Assembly: GCF_002886255.1 (NCBI RefSeq)
Contig: NZ_KZ614149.1
Coordinates: forward strand, 4,089,272-4,153,271
Direction: 5' to 3'
Origin: Alteribacillus bidgolensis
GTDB lineage: Bacteria; Bacillota; Bacilli; Bacillales; Marinococcaceae
DNA: 64,000 nucleotides
The notes under the pieces are model-generated. The model did no database searches. It saw only the letters and a program-made list of their open reading frames with translations, and was not told where the DNA came from. Position numbers and translations under genes: made by a program. Shown one piece after another: positions 43,136-51,808 of the stretch (position 1 is its first letter; each line of letters begins with the position of its first letter).

Positions 43136-43299
43136 ATAGAGGATGCTGCAAAAATGTCCAGCGAAAAAACCAACTTTGTAAAACAAATAATGTGAGCTAA
43201 GAAGAGAGGGGATGTGAAAAACTGAAATTGATTTTATTTCCATTTTTGAGTAATTAATGTGGTTTATCTCTTGATAATTTATATAAATGGGGGAAAAGA

Positions 43300-44607
43300 A
43301 TGCAGGCAAAATATTATGATGTGATTATTGTAGGTGGAGGTTTGGCCGGATTAACTGCTTCTCGAGAGCTCTACCGAATGGGTTATAAAGTACTTATTTT
43401 AGAAGCTAGAAATCGACTAGGAGGGCGGGCTTGGACAGATGATCGTTTAGGGACAAGACTTGAACTAGGAGGTGGTTGGATCCATTGGGTTCAGCCCCAT
43501 ATTTGGTCTGAGGTTACACGGTATAATCTAAAGGTTTCTTCAAGCCCAGCTCCTTATACAGCATATTGGCGAAAGGGATCTGAAGTTCTTTCTGGTCACC
43601 CGTTAGAATTGGGGGAAAAAATGAAGGAAGGTTTAGAGAAATTATTAAATCATACTCGTGATTACTTACCCAGGCCTTATGATCCCCATTATAATTTTAA
43701 AGTATATGAAATAGACCATTTAAGTTTATTATCTAAATTAGACGAACTGCATTTATCTGATGAAGAATATCAGTTACTTCTCGGCAGATTAACTACTATG
43801 TTTAATGGAGCAATAGAGAAAGCTGCCTATACACAGTTAATGAAATGGTTTGCTCTTTCTTCTTATGAGTTAAAAACAATGGCTGAAATGTCTAATACTT
43901 ATAAATTAAAAGATGGAACAACAGCTCTTGTAGAAGCAATTTCTCAAGATGCCCCTGTAGATAAAAAGCTATGTACTCCAGTGGACCGATTAGAAAAATT
44001 AAACGGACAAATTAAAATAACAACTAGAGATAAGAAAGTCTATTGTGCAAAATCCGTTGTAGTTACTGCTCCATTTAAAGCATTAGGCAATATTAAATTC
44101 CACCCGCCTTTATCAAATCAAAAACAACAAATAACCAAAGATGGTCAAATTTCTCAAGGAATTAAGGTATGGGCCAAAGTAGAAGGTCCGCTAGAGCCGT
44201 ACATTGCTTTTGGACAAGCTAATGAAGTTTTTACTTTTTCAAAATACGAAGGATTAATAGACGGTGATAGTTTGGTTGTAGCCTCAGGACCAAACGCTGC
44301 ACGAATTGATCCAACTAATACCAAAGAAGTAGAAAAAGCCCTGAAACAATGGTTTTCTAACATAAAAGTAAAGGAATCTACAGGGCATAACTGGATAGAT
44401 GATGAATTTTCACAAGAAACTTGGACAATGTTGAAAACCAATCAATTTTCTCGTTATCATAAAAGACTGCAGGAATCAGAGCATGGAATTTTTCTATCGG
44501 GATCAAATTATGCAAGTGGATGGGGCGGTTTTATGGATGGAGCTATTGAAGAGGGTATGAAAGTTAGTCATAGAGTAAATAAACATTTATTAAAAGCAGC
44601 TTATTGA
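43300..44607 (+). CDS. Flavin-containing monoamine oxidase family protein
   Basis: The 435-residue FAD enzyme begins with a Rossmann motif (VIIVGGGLAGLTASREL), followed by LEARNRLGGRAWT and GGGWIHWVQPH. The C-terminal FLSGSNYASGWGGFMDGA is the typical amine-oxidase FAD-binding end. It oxidises primary amines to aldehydes with hydrogen peroxide, or related reactions, in known members. No covalent-flavin cysteine motif is evident. A GGGGGAAAAG ribosome binding site precedes ATG. Its neighbours (transaminase, antiporter) suggest a role in amine catabolism. Substrate unknown. Confidence 0.88.
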   Translation: MQAKYYDVIIVGGGLAGLTASRELYRMGYKVLILEARNRLGGRAWTDDRLGTRLELGGGWIHWVQPHIWSEVTRYNLKVSSSPAPYTAYWRKGSEVLSGHPLELGEKMKEGLEKLLNHTRDYLPRPYDPHYNFKVYEIDHLSLLSKLDELHLSDEEYQLLLGRLTTMFNGAIEKAAYTQLMKWFALSSYELKTMAEMSNTYKLKDGTTALVEAISQDAPVDKKLCTPVDRLEKLNGQIKITTRDKKVYCAKSVVVTAPFKALGNIKFHPPLSNQKQQITKDGQISQGIKVWAKVEGPLEPYIAFGQANEVFTFSKYEGLIDGDSLVVASGPNAARIDPTNTKEVEKALKQWFSNIKVKESTGHNWIDDEFSQETWTMLKTNQFSRYHKRLQESEHGIFLSGSNYASGWGGFMDGAIEEGMKVSHRVNKHLLKAAY

Positions 44608-44677
44608 TAGTCATTTTTGAATTTAGATAAAATGATTTCATTTTTAAAAAATACAAAACCAAAGGGAGGCGAATTTT

Positions 44678-46117
44678 ATGTCCAATTTTAAAAAACCAAC
44701 AATAATGGATGGTTTACTGCCCTTGATCGTCTTAGTCACGGCTGCTCTTTTATCCATATTAGTTTGGGACACTAATATGTTAGTACCCTTGCTATTAAGT
44801 ATAATAACAGCCTCCGTTATTGCTGTTCGTTTAGGACATAAATGGGTAGATATAGAAAGTTATATGATTAATGGAGTAAAAATGATTTTATCCGTCATAT
44901 TTATCTTAATGACAGTAGGAGCTCTCGTCGGTACGTGGATTTTAAGCGGCACTATTCCTACTCTTATCTATTACGGTTTAAATATTATTAACCCTTCCGT
45001 GTTTTTACCATTAGTAGCATTATTTTCTGGGATTTTAACTTTGGTTTTAGGTAATTCGTTTATTACAGTAGGAACAGTAGGTATTGCATTTATGGCGATA
45101 GGCCACGGAATGGGTTTTCCAGCTGAACTAGTTGCAGCAGCGATAGTTACTGGCGGCCTTATGGGTGATAAATTGTCGCCTTTATGTGATACAACGGTAA
45201 CGGCGCCAGCCATTGTAGATACAGATATTTATAGTCATATTAAACATATGCTTTGGGATACGATACCAGCTTATATTATCTCTATCATTATATTTTGGTT
45301 TCTAGGTATTCAATATGCCGGTGGTGAGGTTAATTTACAACAAATTGACGAAACATTATTAAATTTAGGACAAATATTTAATATCAATCCAATTTTATTT
45401 ATTTTACCTGTAGTCACCTTATTTATGATTGTAAAAAAGTTTCCGGTTGTACCGACGCTAATATTTTTAACTCTTTTAGGCGGGGCGGCTGCATTTATTT
45501 TTCAAGGCAGCTCAGTTACTACTATCGTTCAAACTATGACAAATGGTTATATAGCTGATACCGGTGTAGAATTATTAGATTCACTGTTAACACAGGGCGG
45601 CATTACTTCAATGTCGGGGATTATACTTCTAGTAACACTTGCCACAGCATTAGGTGGAATTTTTGAAGGGGCTGGACTATTTGATGTGCTGTTAGCCAAA
45701 TTAATTGAGAAAGCACAATCAATTGGTGCTTTAATTTCAACGACTATTTTTTCTGGATTATTAATAGGATTTTCTAGTGGGGCCTTGTATTTAGCAGTTA
45801 TTTTACCTGGAAGAGCGTTAGTTGGAACTTATAAGGAGAGAGGTTTAGATACAAAAAACTTGTCACGTTGTCTAGAAACTGTAGGGTCAGTCGGAATTTA
45901 TTTGGTTCCGTGGAGTGTTCCTGTACTCTTTGTATCTTCAGTCTTGGGTGTTAACCCGTACTCCTTTATTCCGTATTTGTTTTTTGCCTTTTTAGTTCCA
46001 TTCATTAATATTTTATATGGGTTTACTGGGTTCACTATTGCAAAAAAAGATTATCCGGAGACGCTTGATTCAAATAAATCTGCTTATTCACGTGATAATA
46101 AAGCAATTAATATGTAA
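44678..46117 (+). CDS. NhaC-family Na+/H+ antiporter
   Basis: The 479-residue protein has about 11-12 hydrophobic helices. NhaC features are a GTWILSGTIPTLIYYG segment, GGLMGDKLSPLCDTTVTAPA, and a later GLLIGFSSGALYLAVILPGR. Besides Na+/H+ exchange, some members (MleN) exchange organic acids with proton and sodium. Being inside a catabolic island with amine enzymes, a substrate/product antiport role is possible. Standing after the amine oxidase with GGGAGGCG before ATG, it may be co-transcribed. Confidence 0.88.
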   Translation: MSNFKKPTIMDGLLPLIVLVTAALLSILVWDTNMLVPLLLSIITASVIAVRLGHKWVDIESYMINGVKMILSVIFILMTVGALVGTWILSGTIPTLIYYGLNIINPSVFLPLVALFSGILTLVLGNSFITVGTVGIAFMAIGHGMGFPAELVAAAIVTGGLMGDKLSPLCDTTVTAPAIVDTDIYSHIKHMLWDTIPAYIISIIIFWFLGIQYAGGEVNLQQIDETLLNLGQIFNINPILFILPVVTLFMIVKKFPVVPTLIFLTLLGGAAAFIFQGSSVTTIVQTMTNGYIADTGVELLDSLLTQGGITSMSGIILLVTLATALGGIFEGAGLFDVLLAKLIEKAQSIGALISTTIFSGLLIGFSSGALYLAVILPGRALVGTYKERGLDTKNLSRCLETVGSVGIYLVPWSVPVLFVSSVLGVNPYSFIPYLFFAFLVPFINILYGFTGFTIAKKDYPETLDSNKSAYSRDNKAINM

Positions 46118-46176
46118 TAGTGCTGTTTAACTACAAAGCAGAGTTGTTAGATAGTATAGATGTTTAAAGGAGGTTT

Positions 46177-46205
46177 TTGACTGAAATGAAAAAAAGTATT
46201 ATAAT
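46177..46205 (+). promoter_or_regulatory. Island promoter family member 5
   Basis: TTGACT and TATAAT with a 17-bp spacer; the spacer has GAAATGA and AAAG as in the other members. It lies about 100 bp upstream of the first MBL-fold gene. Confidence 0.65.
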
Positions 46206-46274
46206 GAAATCAATTGAAAGTATTATTTAAATATATAGTGTTAACAGATTTTTTCATTTTTATTGCCATTAATA

Positions 46275-46294
46275 GTATATTATTTTATATATTA
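46275..46294. promoter_or_regulatory. AT-rich palindrome overlapping the MBL1 leader
   Basis: GTATATTATTTTATATATTA lies right before the ribosome binding site of MBL1. An almost identical element precedes MBL2 at 47429, at the same distance from ATGGAGG. Position suggests a repressor site close to translation start. Confidence 0.5.
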
Positions 46295-46308
46295 TGGAGG
46301 GTCTATTA

Positions 46309-47169
46309 ATGATTGATTGGAAAGTAACTATGCTTGGAACAGGGAGTCCTCGCCCAGATGTGGAACGATCAGCCCCGTCTCAAGTCATTCATTTCGGGGA
46401 TCTGCCAGTGCTTATAGACTGCGGTGAAGGGACAACAGCGCAATTACAGCGAGCTGGTATTCCGCCTCAATCGATTACGACTTTATTTATAACCCATCTT
46501 CATTCCGATCATATCCTTGGCTACGGCCAATTTTTATTAGGCGGCTGGGGGCTTGGCCGCCGAAAATTGAGAGTTATTGGACCAAAAGGAATGAAGCACT
46601 ATCACGAAACGATGCTATCATTGTTTAAAGATGATATTGACTACCGTGTAGAACTCGGTCGTTCACCAAAAGGAGTGCGCGAAGAGGTAGAGATTATTGA
46701 AATAGACGAACCAGGAGAAATTGATTTAAAAATAGATGACCTTCCAGTGCGAGTCTACACGGCAGAGATGATTCATAATGTACCGACATACGCTCTTCGT
46801 TTTGAGGGAGAAGACCATGTTATTGTTCATTCCGGAGACACGGCACCAACGGAAAATATTGTCGAGCTAGCAAAAGATGCGGATATCTTAATACAAGATG
46901 CATGCCTAGCTGTAAATGAAACATATAAAAATATTACAGATCCCGAATTACAAGAAATTTGGGATAACTTACAAAAAGAACATTGTACACCTCAGCAAGC
47001 AGCTGACATTGCTGAGCGTGGTGGAGTGAAAAAATTAGTGCTAACTCATTTTCTGCCAAATATCGATGAAGAAAGAGCATATCGGGAAGCGGCGGCCGAG
47101 TTTAAAGGAGAAACCATCGTAGCCAAAGACTTGCAGACTATCAATACAGCTTTAAAAACAGTAAATTAA
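46309..47169 (+). CDS. MBL-fold metallo-hydrolase 1 (RNase Z/AtsA-like)
   Basis: The ATG at 46309 follows ATGGAGGGTC. The 286-residue protein has the metallo-beta-lactamase motif THLHSDH (near residue 60), a GWGLGRRKL loop, IHNVPTYALRF, VHSGDTAP (metal Asp) and LTHFLP (final metal His). The HEAT motif of RNase Z is replaced by ILIQDA, so tRNA processing is unlikely. The fold family includes lactonases, arylsulfatase AtsA and others. MBL2 (about 85% similar by eye) and MBL3 lie downstream with TAXI-TRAP genes. Cytosolic; substrate unknown. Confidence 0.85.
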   Translation: MIDWKVTMLGTGSPRPDVERSAPSQVIHFGDLPVLIDCGEGTTAQLQRAGIPPQSITTLFITHLHSDHILGYGQFLLGGWGLGRRKLRVIGPKGMKHYHETMLSLFKDDIDYRVELGRSPKGVREEVEIIEIDEPGEIDLKIDDLPVRVYTAEMIHNVPTYALRFEGEDHVIVHSGDTAPTENIVELAKDADILIQDACLAVNETYKNITDPELQEIWDNLQKEHCTPQQAADIAERGGVKKLVLTHFLPNIDEERAYREAAAEFKGETIVAKDLQTINTALKTVN

Positions 47170-47189
47170 AAAGAACAACTCAATGTAAC

Positions 47190-47219
47190 AAAAAAGCTTC
47201 CTTTGTCGGAAGCTTTTTT
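47190..47219 (+). terminator. Terminator after MBL1
   Basis: AAAAAGCTTCC and GGAAGCTTTTTT arms around TTTGTC. Confidence 0.85.
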
Positions 47220-47289
47220 CGTTACAAGTTAGATTCGTTCACATCCAATGAATGAATTTTTGGTAGTTTCTACATTTTAAAAATATATT

Positions 47290-47318
47290 TTGACTAAAAT
47301 GAATAAAAGATTTATAAT
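47290..47318 (+). promoter_or_regulatory. Island promoter family member 6
   Basis: TTGACT and TATAAT with a 17-bp spacer; the spacer has AAAATGAATAAAAGATT, close to members 2-4. It drives the MBL2-TAXI2-TRAP2 cassette. Confidence 0.7.
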
Positions 47319-47353
47319 CTAATTAATCGAATTTTGTAAATGTTTATTGATTA

Positions 47354-47368
47354 TTGAAACCGTTTTCC
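47354..47368 (+). promoter_or_regulatory. cre-like site
   Basis: TTGAAACCGTTTTCC matches the CcpA consensus except at its last position. It lies downstream of promoter member 6. Confidence 0.5.
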
Positions 47369-47428
47369 GTAAAAAGTAATCAGATAGACTTATTCGTATT
47401 GTTCATAAAAAATTTTTTCGTTTAAAAA

Positions 47429-47450
47429 TCATATATTATTTTATATATTA
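47429..47450. promoter_or_regulatory. AT-rich palindrome before MBL2
   Basis: TCATATATTATTTTATATAT then TA lies directly before the MBL2 ribosome binding site and is nearly the same as the one before MBL1. Confidence 0.5.
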
Positions 47451-47464
47451 ATGGAGGTTGTAAA

Positions 47465-48325
47465 ATGACTGAATGGAAAGTAACCATGCTTGGTACAGGA
47501 AGTCCTCGCCCAGATTTGGAACGATCGGCTCCGTCTCAAGTCATTCATTTCGGAGATCTGCCAGTATTAATAGACTGCGGAGAAGGGACAACGGCTCAAT
47601 TGCAGCGAGCTGGTATTCCGCCTCAATCGATTACGAATCTATTTATGACCCATCTTCATTCTGATCACATTCTAGGATATGGACAATTTTTATTAGGGGG
47701 CTGGGGGCTTGGCCGTAGAAAATTACGAATTATCGGTCCAAAAGGAATGAAGCATTACCATGATACGATGCTCTCTTTGTTTAAAGATGACATTGATTAT
47801 CGTGTGAAGCTCGGTCGTTCACCAAAGGGGGTCCGTGAAAACGTAGAGATTATTGAAATGGAAGGGCCAGGTGAACTTGATTTGAAATCGAACGAAATTC
47901 CTGCACGTGTTTTTATTGCCGAGATGGTTCATAATGTTCCAACTTTTGGTCTTCGCTTTGAAGGAGAAAATCAGGTTATCGTTCACTCTGGAGATACAGC
48001 ACCAACAGAGAATATTGTAGAACTAGCACAAGACGCCGATATTTTAATACAAGATGCAGCACTCGCGGTGAACGAAACGTATAAAAATCCATCAGACCCA
48101 GAATTAAAAGAGATTTGGGATAACTTGCAAAAAGAACACTGTACTCCTCAGCAAGCGGCTGATATCGCTAAGCGTGCAGGGGCGAAAAAACTGATTTTAA
48201 CTCATTTTCTCCCAAATATTGATAAAGATAGGGCCTATGAAGAAGCATCAGCTGTATTTGATGGAGACATTGTGATTGGAGAAGATTTTCAAGTCATAGA
48301 CCTTACTTTAACGATGCAAGGATAA
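47465..48325 (+). CDS. MBL-fold metallo-hydrolase 2
   Basis: The 286-residue protein is a close paralog of MBL1, with the same LGTGSPRPDLERSAPSQV start, THLHSDH, SGDTAP and LTHFLP metal motifs and an ILIQDA segment in place of HEAT. It starts after ATGGAGGTTG. It lies 30 bp upstream of the second TAXI lipoprotein, which implies co-expression with the transporter. As with MBL1, RNase Z activity is unlikely, and a hydrolase for the imported compound is the best guess. Substrate unknown. Confidence 0.85.
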   Translation: MTEWKVTMLGTGSPRPDLERSAPSQVIHFGDLPVLIDCGEGTTAQLQRAGIPPQSITNLFMTHLHSDHILGYGQFLLGGWGLGRRKLRIIGPKGMKHYHDTMLSLFKDDIDYRVKLGRSPKGVRENVEIIEMEGPGELDLKSNEIPARVFIAEMVHNVPTFGLRFEGENQVIVHSGDTAPTENIVELAQDADILIQDAALAVNETYKNPSDPELKEIWDNLQKEHCTPQQAADIAKRAGAKKLILTHFLPNIDKDRAYEEASAVFDGDIVIGEDFQVIDLTLTMQG

Positions 48326-48355
48326 TGAGAGATACCACCTAAGGAGTGAAACACA

Positions 48356-49480
48356 ATGAAGGAGAAACGACTACTTTTTAGACTCCTTTTTATGATAATA
48401 ACTGCCGCGGCTGTGCTGATAGTTACCTCCTGCGGTGTCAAACAAATAGGAGTAGAGCAGACAGAACAGCCGAATAATTCAAGTATAGACAATCTAAAAG
48501 AAGCGTCTGCTTCCAAGAGCGGTGACCCAAACTCTCTTAATATGGGTGCACACCAGCCGGGCATTGCATATCATAGTGCAGCCTCCGGTATTGCCAGTGT
48601 TGTAAGCGAATACTCTAATACAAAGTTAACCGTTAAACCATTTTCAGGGCCAAATGCTTGGATGCCGTTACTAAATAATGGAGAAATTGATTTAGGGATA
48701 CTTTCTTATCCCGATGCAGGCTGGGCTCTTAAAGGAGAGAATGGGTATCCAGAGAAAAATTCGAATCTTCGCATATTAATGAATGGAAATAACATTGTCA
48801 CATCTGGTCTTACGGTGAGGACAGGCTCTGGAATTAAGGAAGTGGAAGACCTGGAAGGCAAAAGAGTAGCTTCTGATTATTCAGGAAATCAAATCCTGTC
48901 TAACATTTTGAAGGCCCAACTTGCTTCTGCCGGATTGACTGTGGATGATGTAGAGAAAGTACCGGTAACGGATGTTGGTTCAGGTCTTAATGCATTACGG
49001 GAAAAGAGAGTAGATGCCGTGTTTACAGGGACTCCTACTGTCGCTGCATTTACGGAAATGGACACAACAACTGATATTGATGCATTGAATTGGGCTGGTG
49101 TATCTCCTGATGAGATTGAACATTTTCCGCAAGATATTGTGGACGAAATGAATGAATTTGTACCAGGGGTTCAGCCGGAAACATTTGATGGTGGTATTTT
49201 AAATAGTAAAAAAACATTGGTTAGTTATCCCATTGTATTAGGTGCTTCTGCTCAATTATCGGAAGACGCTGCGTATGAAGTTGTCAAAACCTTATGGAAC
49301 AATTATGAATCATTGCACTCTCAGTTTTCATGGCTTGAAACGTGGGAACCAGAACAAATGTTTAATGAAGATCCGCCTGCTCCGTATCACCCTGGAGCTG
49401 TGAAGTTCTTTAAAGAACAAGAGGTATGGACAGATAAAGTGGAACAAAGACAGAAAGAATTATTAGAGAAGGTTGAATAA
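48356..49480 (+). CDS. TAXI-type TRAP transporter solute-binding lipoprotein 2
   Basis: The 374-residue protein has a signal peptide with a lipobox ending VTSC and then the TAXI fold: SAASGIASVVSEYSN, KPFSGPNAWMPLLNNGEIDLG, VEDLEGKRVASDYSG, NALREKRVDAVFTGTPT, PYHPGAVKFFKEQEVW. Its ligand pocket cannot be identified from sequence. It follows MBL2 at 30 bp and precedes its permease by 184 bp. TAAGGAGTG sets the start. Confidence 0.92.
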   Translation: MKEKRLLFRLLFMIITAAAVLIVTSCGVKQIGVEQTEQPNNSSIDNLKEASASKSGDPNSLNMGAHQPGIAYHSAASGIASVVSEYSNTKLTVKPFSGPNAWMPLLNNGEIDLGILSYPDAGWALKGENGYPEKNSNLRILMNGNNIVTSGLTVRTGSGIKEVEDLEGKRVASDYSGNQILSNILKAQLASAGLTVDDVEKVPVTDVGSGLNALREKRVDAVFTGTPTVAAFTEMDTTTDIDALNWAGVSPDEIEHFPQDIVDEMNEFVPGVQPETFDGGILNSKKTLVSYPIVLGASAQLSEDAAYEVVKTLWNNYESLHSQFSWLETWEPEQMFNEDPPAPYHPGAVKFFKEQEVWTDKVEQRQKELLEKVE

Positions 49481-49512
49481 CTTTATTTGTACTGTTAGGG
49501 ATATTTTTTGGC

Positions 49513-49575
49513 AAACCTTTAACTTAGTTTTAGGCGGCTTCCTTTTAAAGGCGATAAGCCGAGTTTTGCTAAACA
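49513..49575 (+). repeat. Possible degenerate copy of the ~105-bp repeat
   Basis: TTTAACTTAGTTTTAGG, a GGCGATAAGCCGAG block and TTTTGCTAAAC recall the repeats at 6784 and 57129. The match is loose. It lies between TAXI2 and TRAP2. Confidence 0.3.
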
Positions 49576-49663
49576 TCACCAAATCAAAGACCAAGCGAAA
49601 GGAAGAGCAGGGTACCTAACGCAGATGCTTTGTTTGATTATTTAAATCAAGGGAGGGAAAGAG

Positions 49664-51649
49664 ATGCCGAAAGTAAATGTGAAAGACCAAGAGACAGGAC
49701 GTTTTAGACAATTAGAAGGAGCTTCCTTAATCATTTGGCAAGCCATTTTATTCTTGATACCTGTATTTGGAATCCTTTATGTCATGAGCGTTTATCAATG
49801 GTTCGGAATTGCTCTTTTCCTAGAGCAGTATACAGGTTTATTTTTAGGATTGATTCTTGCTGGTGTATTTCTCGGAGCCCCTGGTTATGCGAAAGCCTCA
49901 CGTACGACTATTCCTTGGTTCGACTGGATGTTGGCGGCAGCAGGATTGGCTGCAGGGTTGTATATCTCCATTTTCTATCCAACGATTGTAGTCGAGTTTG
50001 GCTACGTAACAACAGACCGAATTATTTTCTCCGTTTTAGGTATCATTTTTATTCTGGAAGCGCTTAGAAGACTGTTTGGATGGTCATTAGTGCTTGTTGT
50101 AGTGGCCTTTTTTGTATACGCTTTCTTCCCGTCGGTATTCCCTGGGATGTTACAAGGAGAACGCGGGTCTTTAGATCAATTGTTTAACTATTTGTATCTG
50201 GATTCTAGTAGTCTTTTGTATATGCTGAATATTGCATCTACAATCGCATTGGCATTTATTTTCTTTGGTCAGATTTTGTTGAAATTTGGCGGCGGTGATA
50301 TTTTTAATAATTTAGCTTTCTCCATTTTCGGACGTTTTCGAGGAGGACCGGCAAAAGCTTCTGTCGTTGGTTCTAGCTTTGTAGGCAGTGTATCGGGCGG
50401 TCCAGTATCGAATGTTATGTTAACGGGCAGCATGACCATTCCTTTAATGATTAAAAATGGGTACAGCCGCAAACAAGCTGGAGCTATCGAATCAGTATCC
50501 TCCACTGGAGGAATGATCATGCCGCCAGTGATGGGGATTGCAGCGTTCATTGTAGCTGAGACGCTTGGTGTGCCTTACGCAGAAGTTATGGTAGCTGCGA
50601 TTGTCCCGGCATTTCTATACTATTTATGCTTATTTATGCAAGTAGACTTAGAAGCTGCCAAAAAAGGGATACTGGGTATGAAAAAAGAAGATCTGCCGCA
50701 ATTGAAAAAAGTATTAGCTACAGGCTGGGTCATTATTCCAATTTTTGGAGCATTGCTGTACTTTTTATTCATCGCAGGCTTCACACCGACAATGAGCGGA
50801 GTGTATACAGCATTCTTAGCGTTTCCCATTCTTCTTATTCAAAAAGCACAACGGGAACGTATATTTTCAAAATTGATCGAAGCATTTATTGAAACAGGAA
50901 AAAATTTATTGAACATCGGTGTTATTTTAGCAGCGGCTGGTTTGGTCATTGGTATTGTCGGAATTACAGGACTTGGATTTAACTTGGCACTTACTTTAAT
51001 AGAAATAGGTCAATCTAATTTAGTTATTCTATTATTAACGAGTGCTTTCGTGTCTATTATATTAGGCATGGGTATGCCGGCTGTGGCTGCTTATGCACTA
51101 GTGGCAACGTTAATTGCACCGGCTTTAGTAGAATTGGGTATTCATCCAATGGCTGCTCACTTGTTCGTTTTTTACTTTGCTAATATGTCTAACTTTACTC
51201 CTCCAATAGCAGTAGCCAGCTTTGCTGCAGCTACTATTGCAAAAGCAAACCCTTATAAAATTGGGTTCTCGGCAATGAGATTTGGAGTAGCTGGTTTGTT
51301 TATACCGTTTCTATTCGTCTATTCCCCCGATATTCTACTGGGGATAGGTCAAAATGTGAACGAAATCATTCGCTGGACGACCATTCTATCTACGATTGCA
51401 GGTGCTATCGTATTATCTATCAGTTTAACTGGATACCTTTTCCGTCCTATGTCATTAAGCATGCGTCTGTTATTTGTCTTATCTGCATTAATGCTATTGC
51501 TGCCGGTATACGCAGAACCAATCACGTGGGCGGTTAACGCAGCAGGTCTTGTGTTGTTTAGTATTTTGACATTAATAGAATTTAAGTTTCGCACAAAAAG
51601 CAGCGGCAGCTGGCCAGAACCGGCTGATGAAAAAGTAAATGCTTTTTAA
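49664..51649 (+). CDS. TAXI-TRAP fused permease 2
   Basis: The 661-residue polytopic protein matches permease 1: GGPAKASVVGSSFVGSVSGG, ESVSSTGGMIMPPVMG, ITGLGFNLALTL, LGMGMPAVAAYALV and SNFTPPIAVASFAA. GGGAGGGAAAGAG precedes the ATG. Partner of TAXI2. A terminator follows 22 bp after the stop, which separates it from the TAXI3 cassette. Confidence 0.92.
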   Translation: MPKVNVKDQETGRFRQLEGASLIIWQAILFLIPVFGILYVMSVYQWFGIALFLEQYTGLFLGLILAGVFLGAPGYAKASRTTIPWFDWMLAAAGLAAGLYISIFYPTIVVEFGYVTTDRIIFSVLGIIFILEALRRLFGWSLVLVVVAFFVYAFFPSVFPGMLQGERGSLDQLFNYLYLDSSSLLYMLNIASTIALAFIFFGQILLKFGGGDIFNNLAFSIFGRFRGGPAKASVVGSSFVGSVSGGPVSNVMLTGSMTIPLMIKNGYSRKQAGAIESVSSTGGMIMPPVMGIAAFIVAETLGVPYAEVMVAAIVPAFLYYLCLFMQVDLEAAKKGILGMKKEDLPQLKKVLATGWVIIPIFGALLYFLFIAGFTPTMSGVYTAFLAFPILLIQKAQRERIFSKLIEAFIETGKNLLNIGVILAAAGLVIGIVGITGLGFNLALTLIEIGQSNLVILLLTSAFVSIILGMGMPAVAAYALVATLIAPALVELGIHPMAAHLFVFYFANMSNFTPPIAVASFAAATIAKANPYKIGFSAMRFGVAGLFIPFLFVYSPDILLGIGQNVNEIIRWTTILSTIAGAIVLSISLTGYLFRPMSLSMRLLFVLSALMLLLPVYAEPITWAVNAAGLVLFSILTLIEFKFRTKSSGSWPEPADEKVNAF

Positions 51650-51671
51650 ATATTTAGGATTAATTTTATAA

Positions 51672-51710
51672 AAAGGCCAGGAGAAACAAATAGTAGACTG
51701 GCCTTTAAAA
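51672..51710 (+). terminator. Terminator after TRAP permease 2
   Basis: AAAGGCCAG and CTGGCCTTT arms around about 17 nt. Confidence 0.75.
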
Positions 51711-51735
51711 TCTATTAAGAAAAGTTCGCTTTTAA

Positions 51736-51759
51736 AAATATATGATTTTATATATTTTT
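51736..51759. promoter_or_regulatory. AT-rich palindrome before TAXI3
   Basis: AAATATATGATTTTATATAT then TTTT resembles the elements before MBL1 and MBL2. It lies about 50 bp upstream of TAXI3. Confidence 0.45.
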
Positions 51760-51808
51760 TAGTCTAGGAAAACATTTATTACCTCATTCATGAAGAAGGA
51801 GTAATTAT

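Noticed and set aside
46309..48325. MBL1 and MBL2 as RNase Z
   Set aside because: The RNase Z HEAT motif is replaced by IQDA, and three copies next to transporters do not fit a housekeeping tRNA enzyme.
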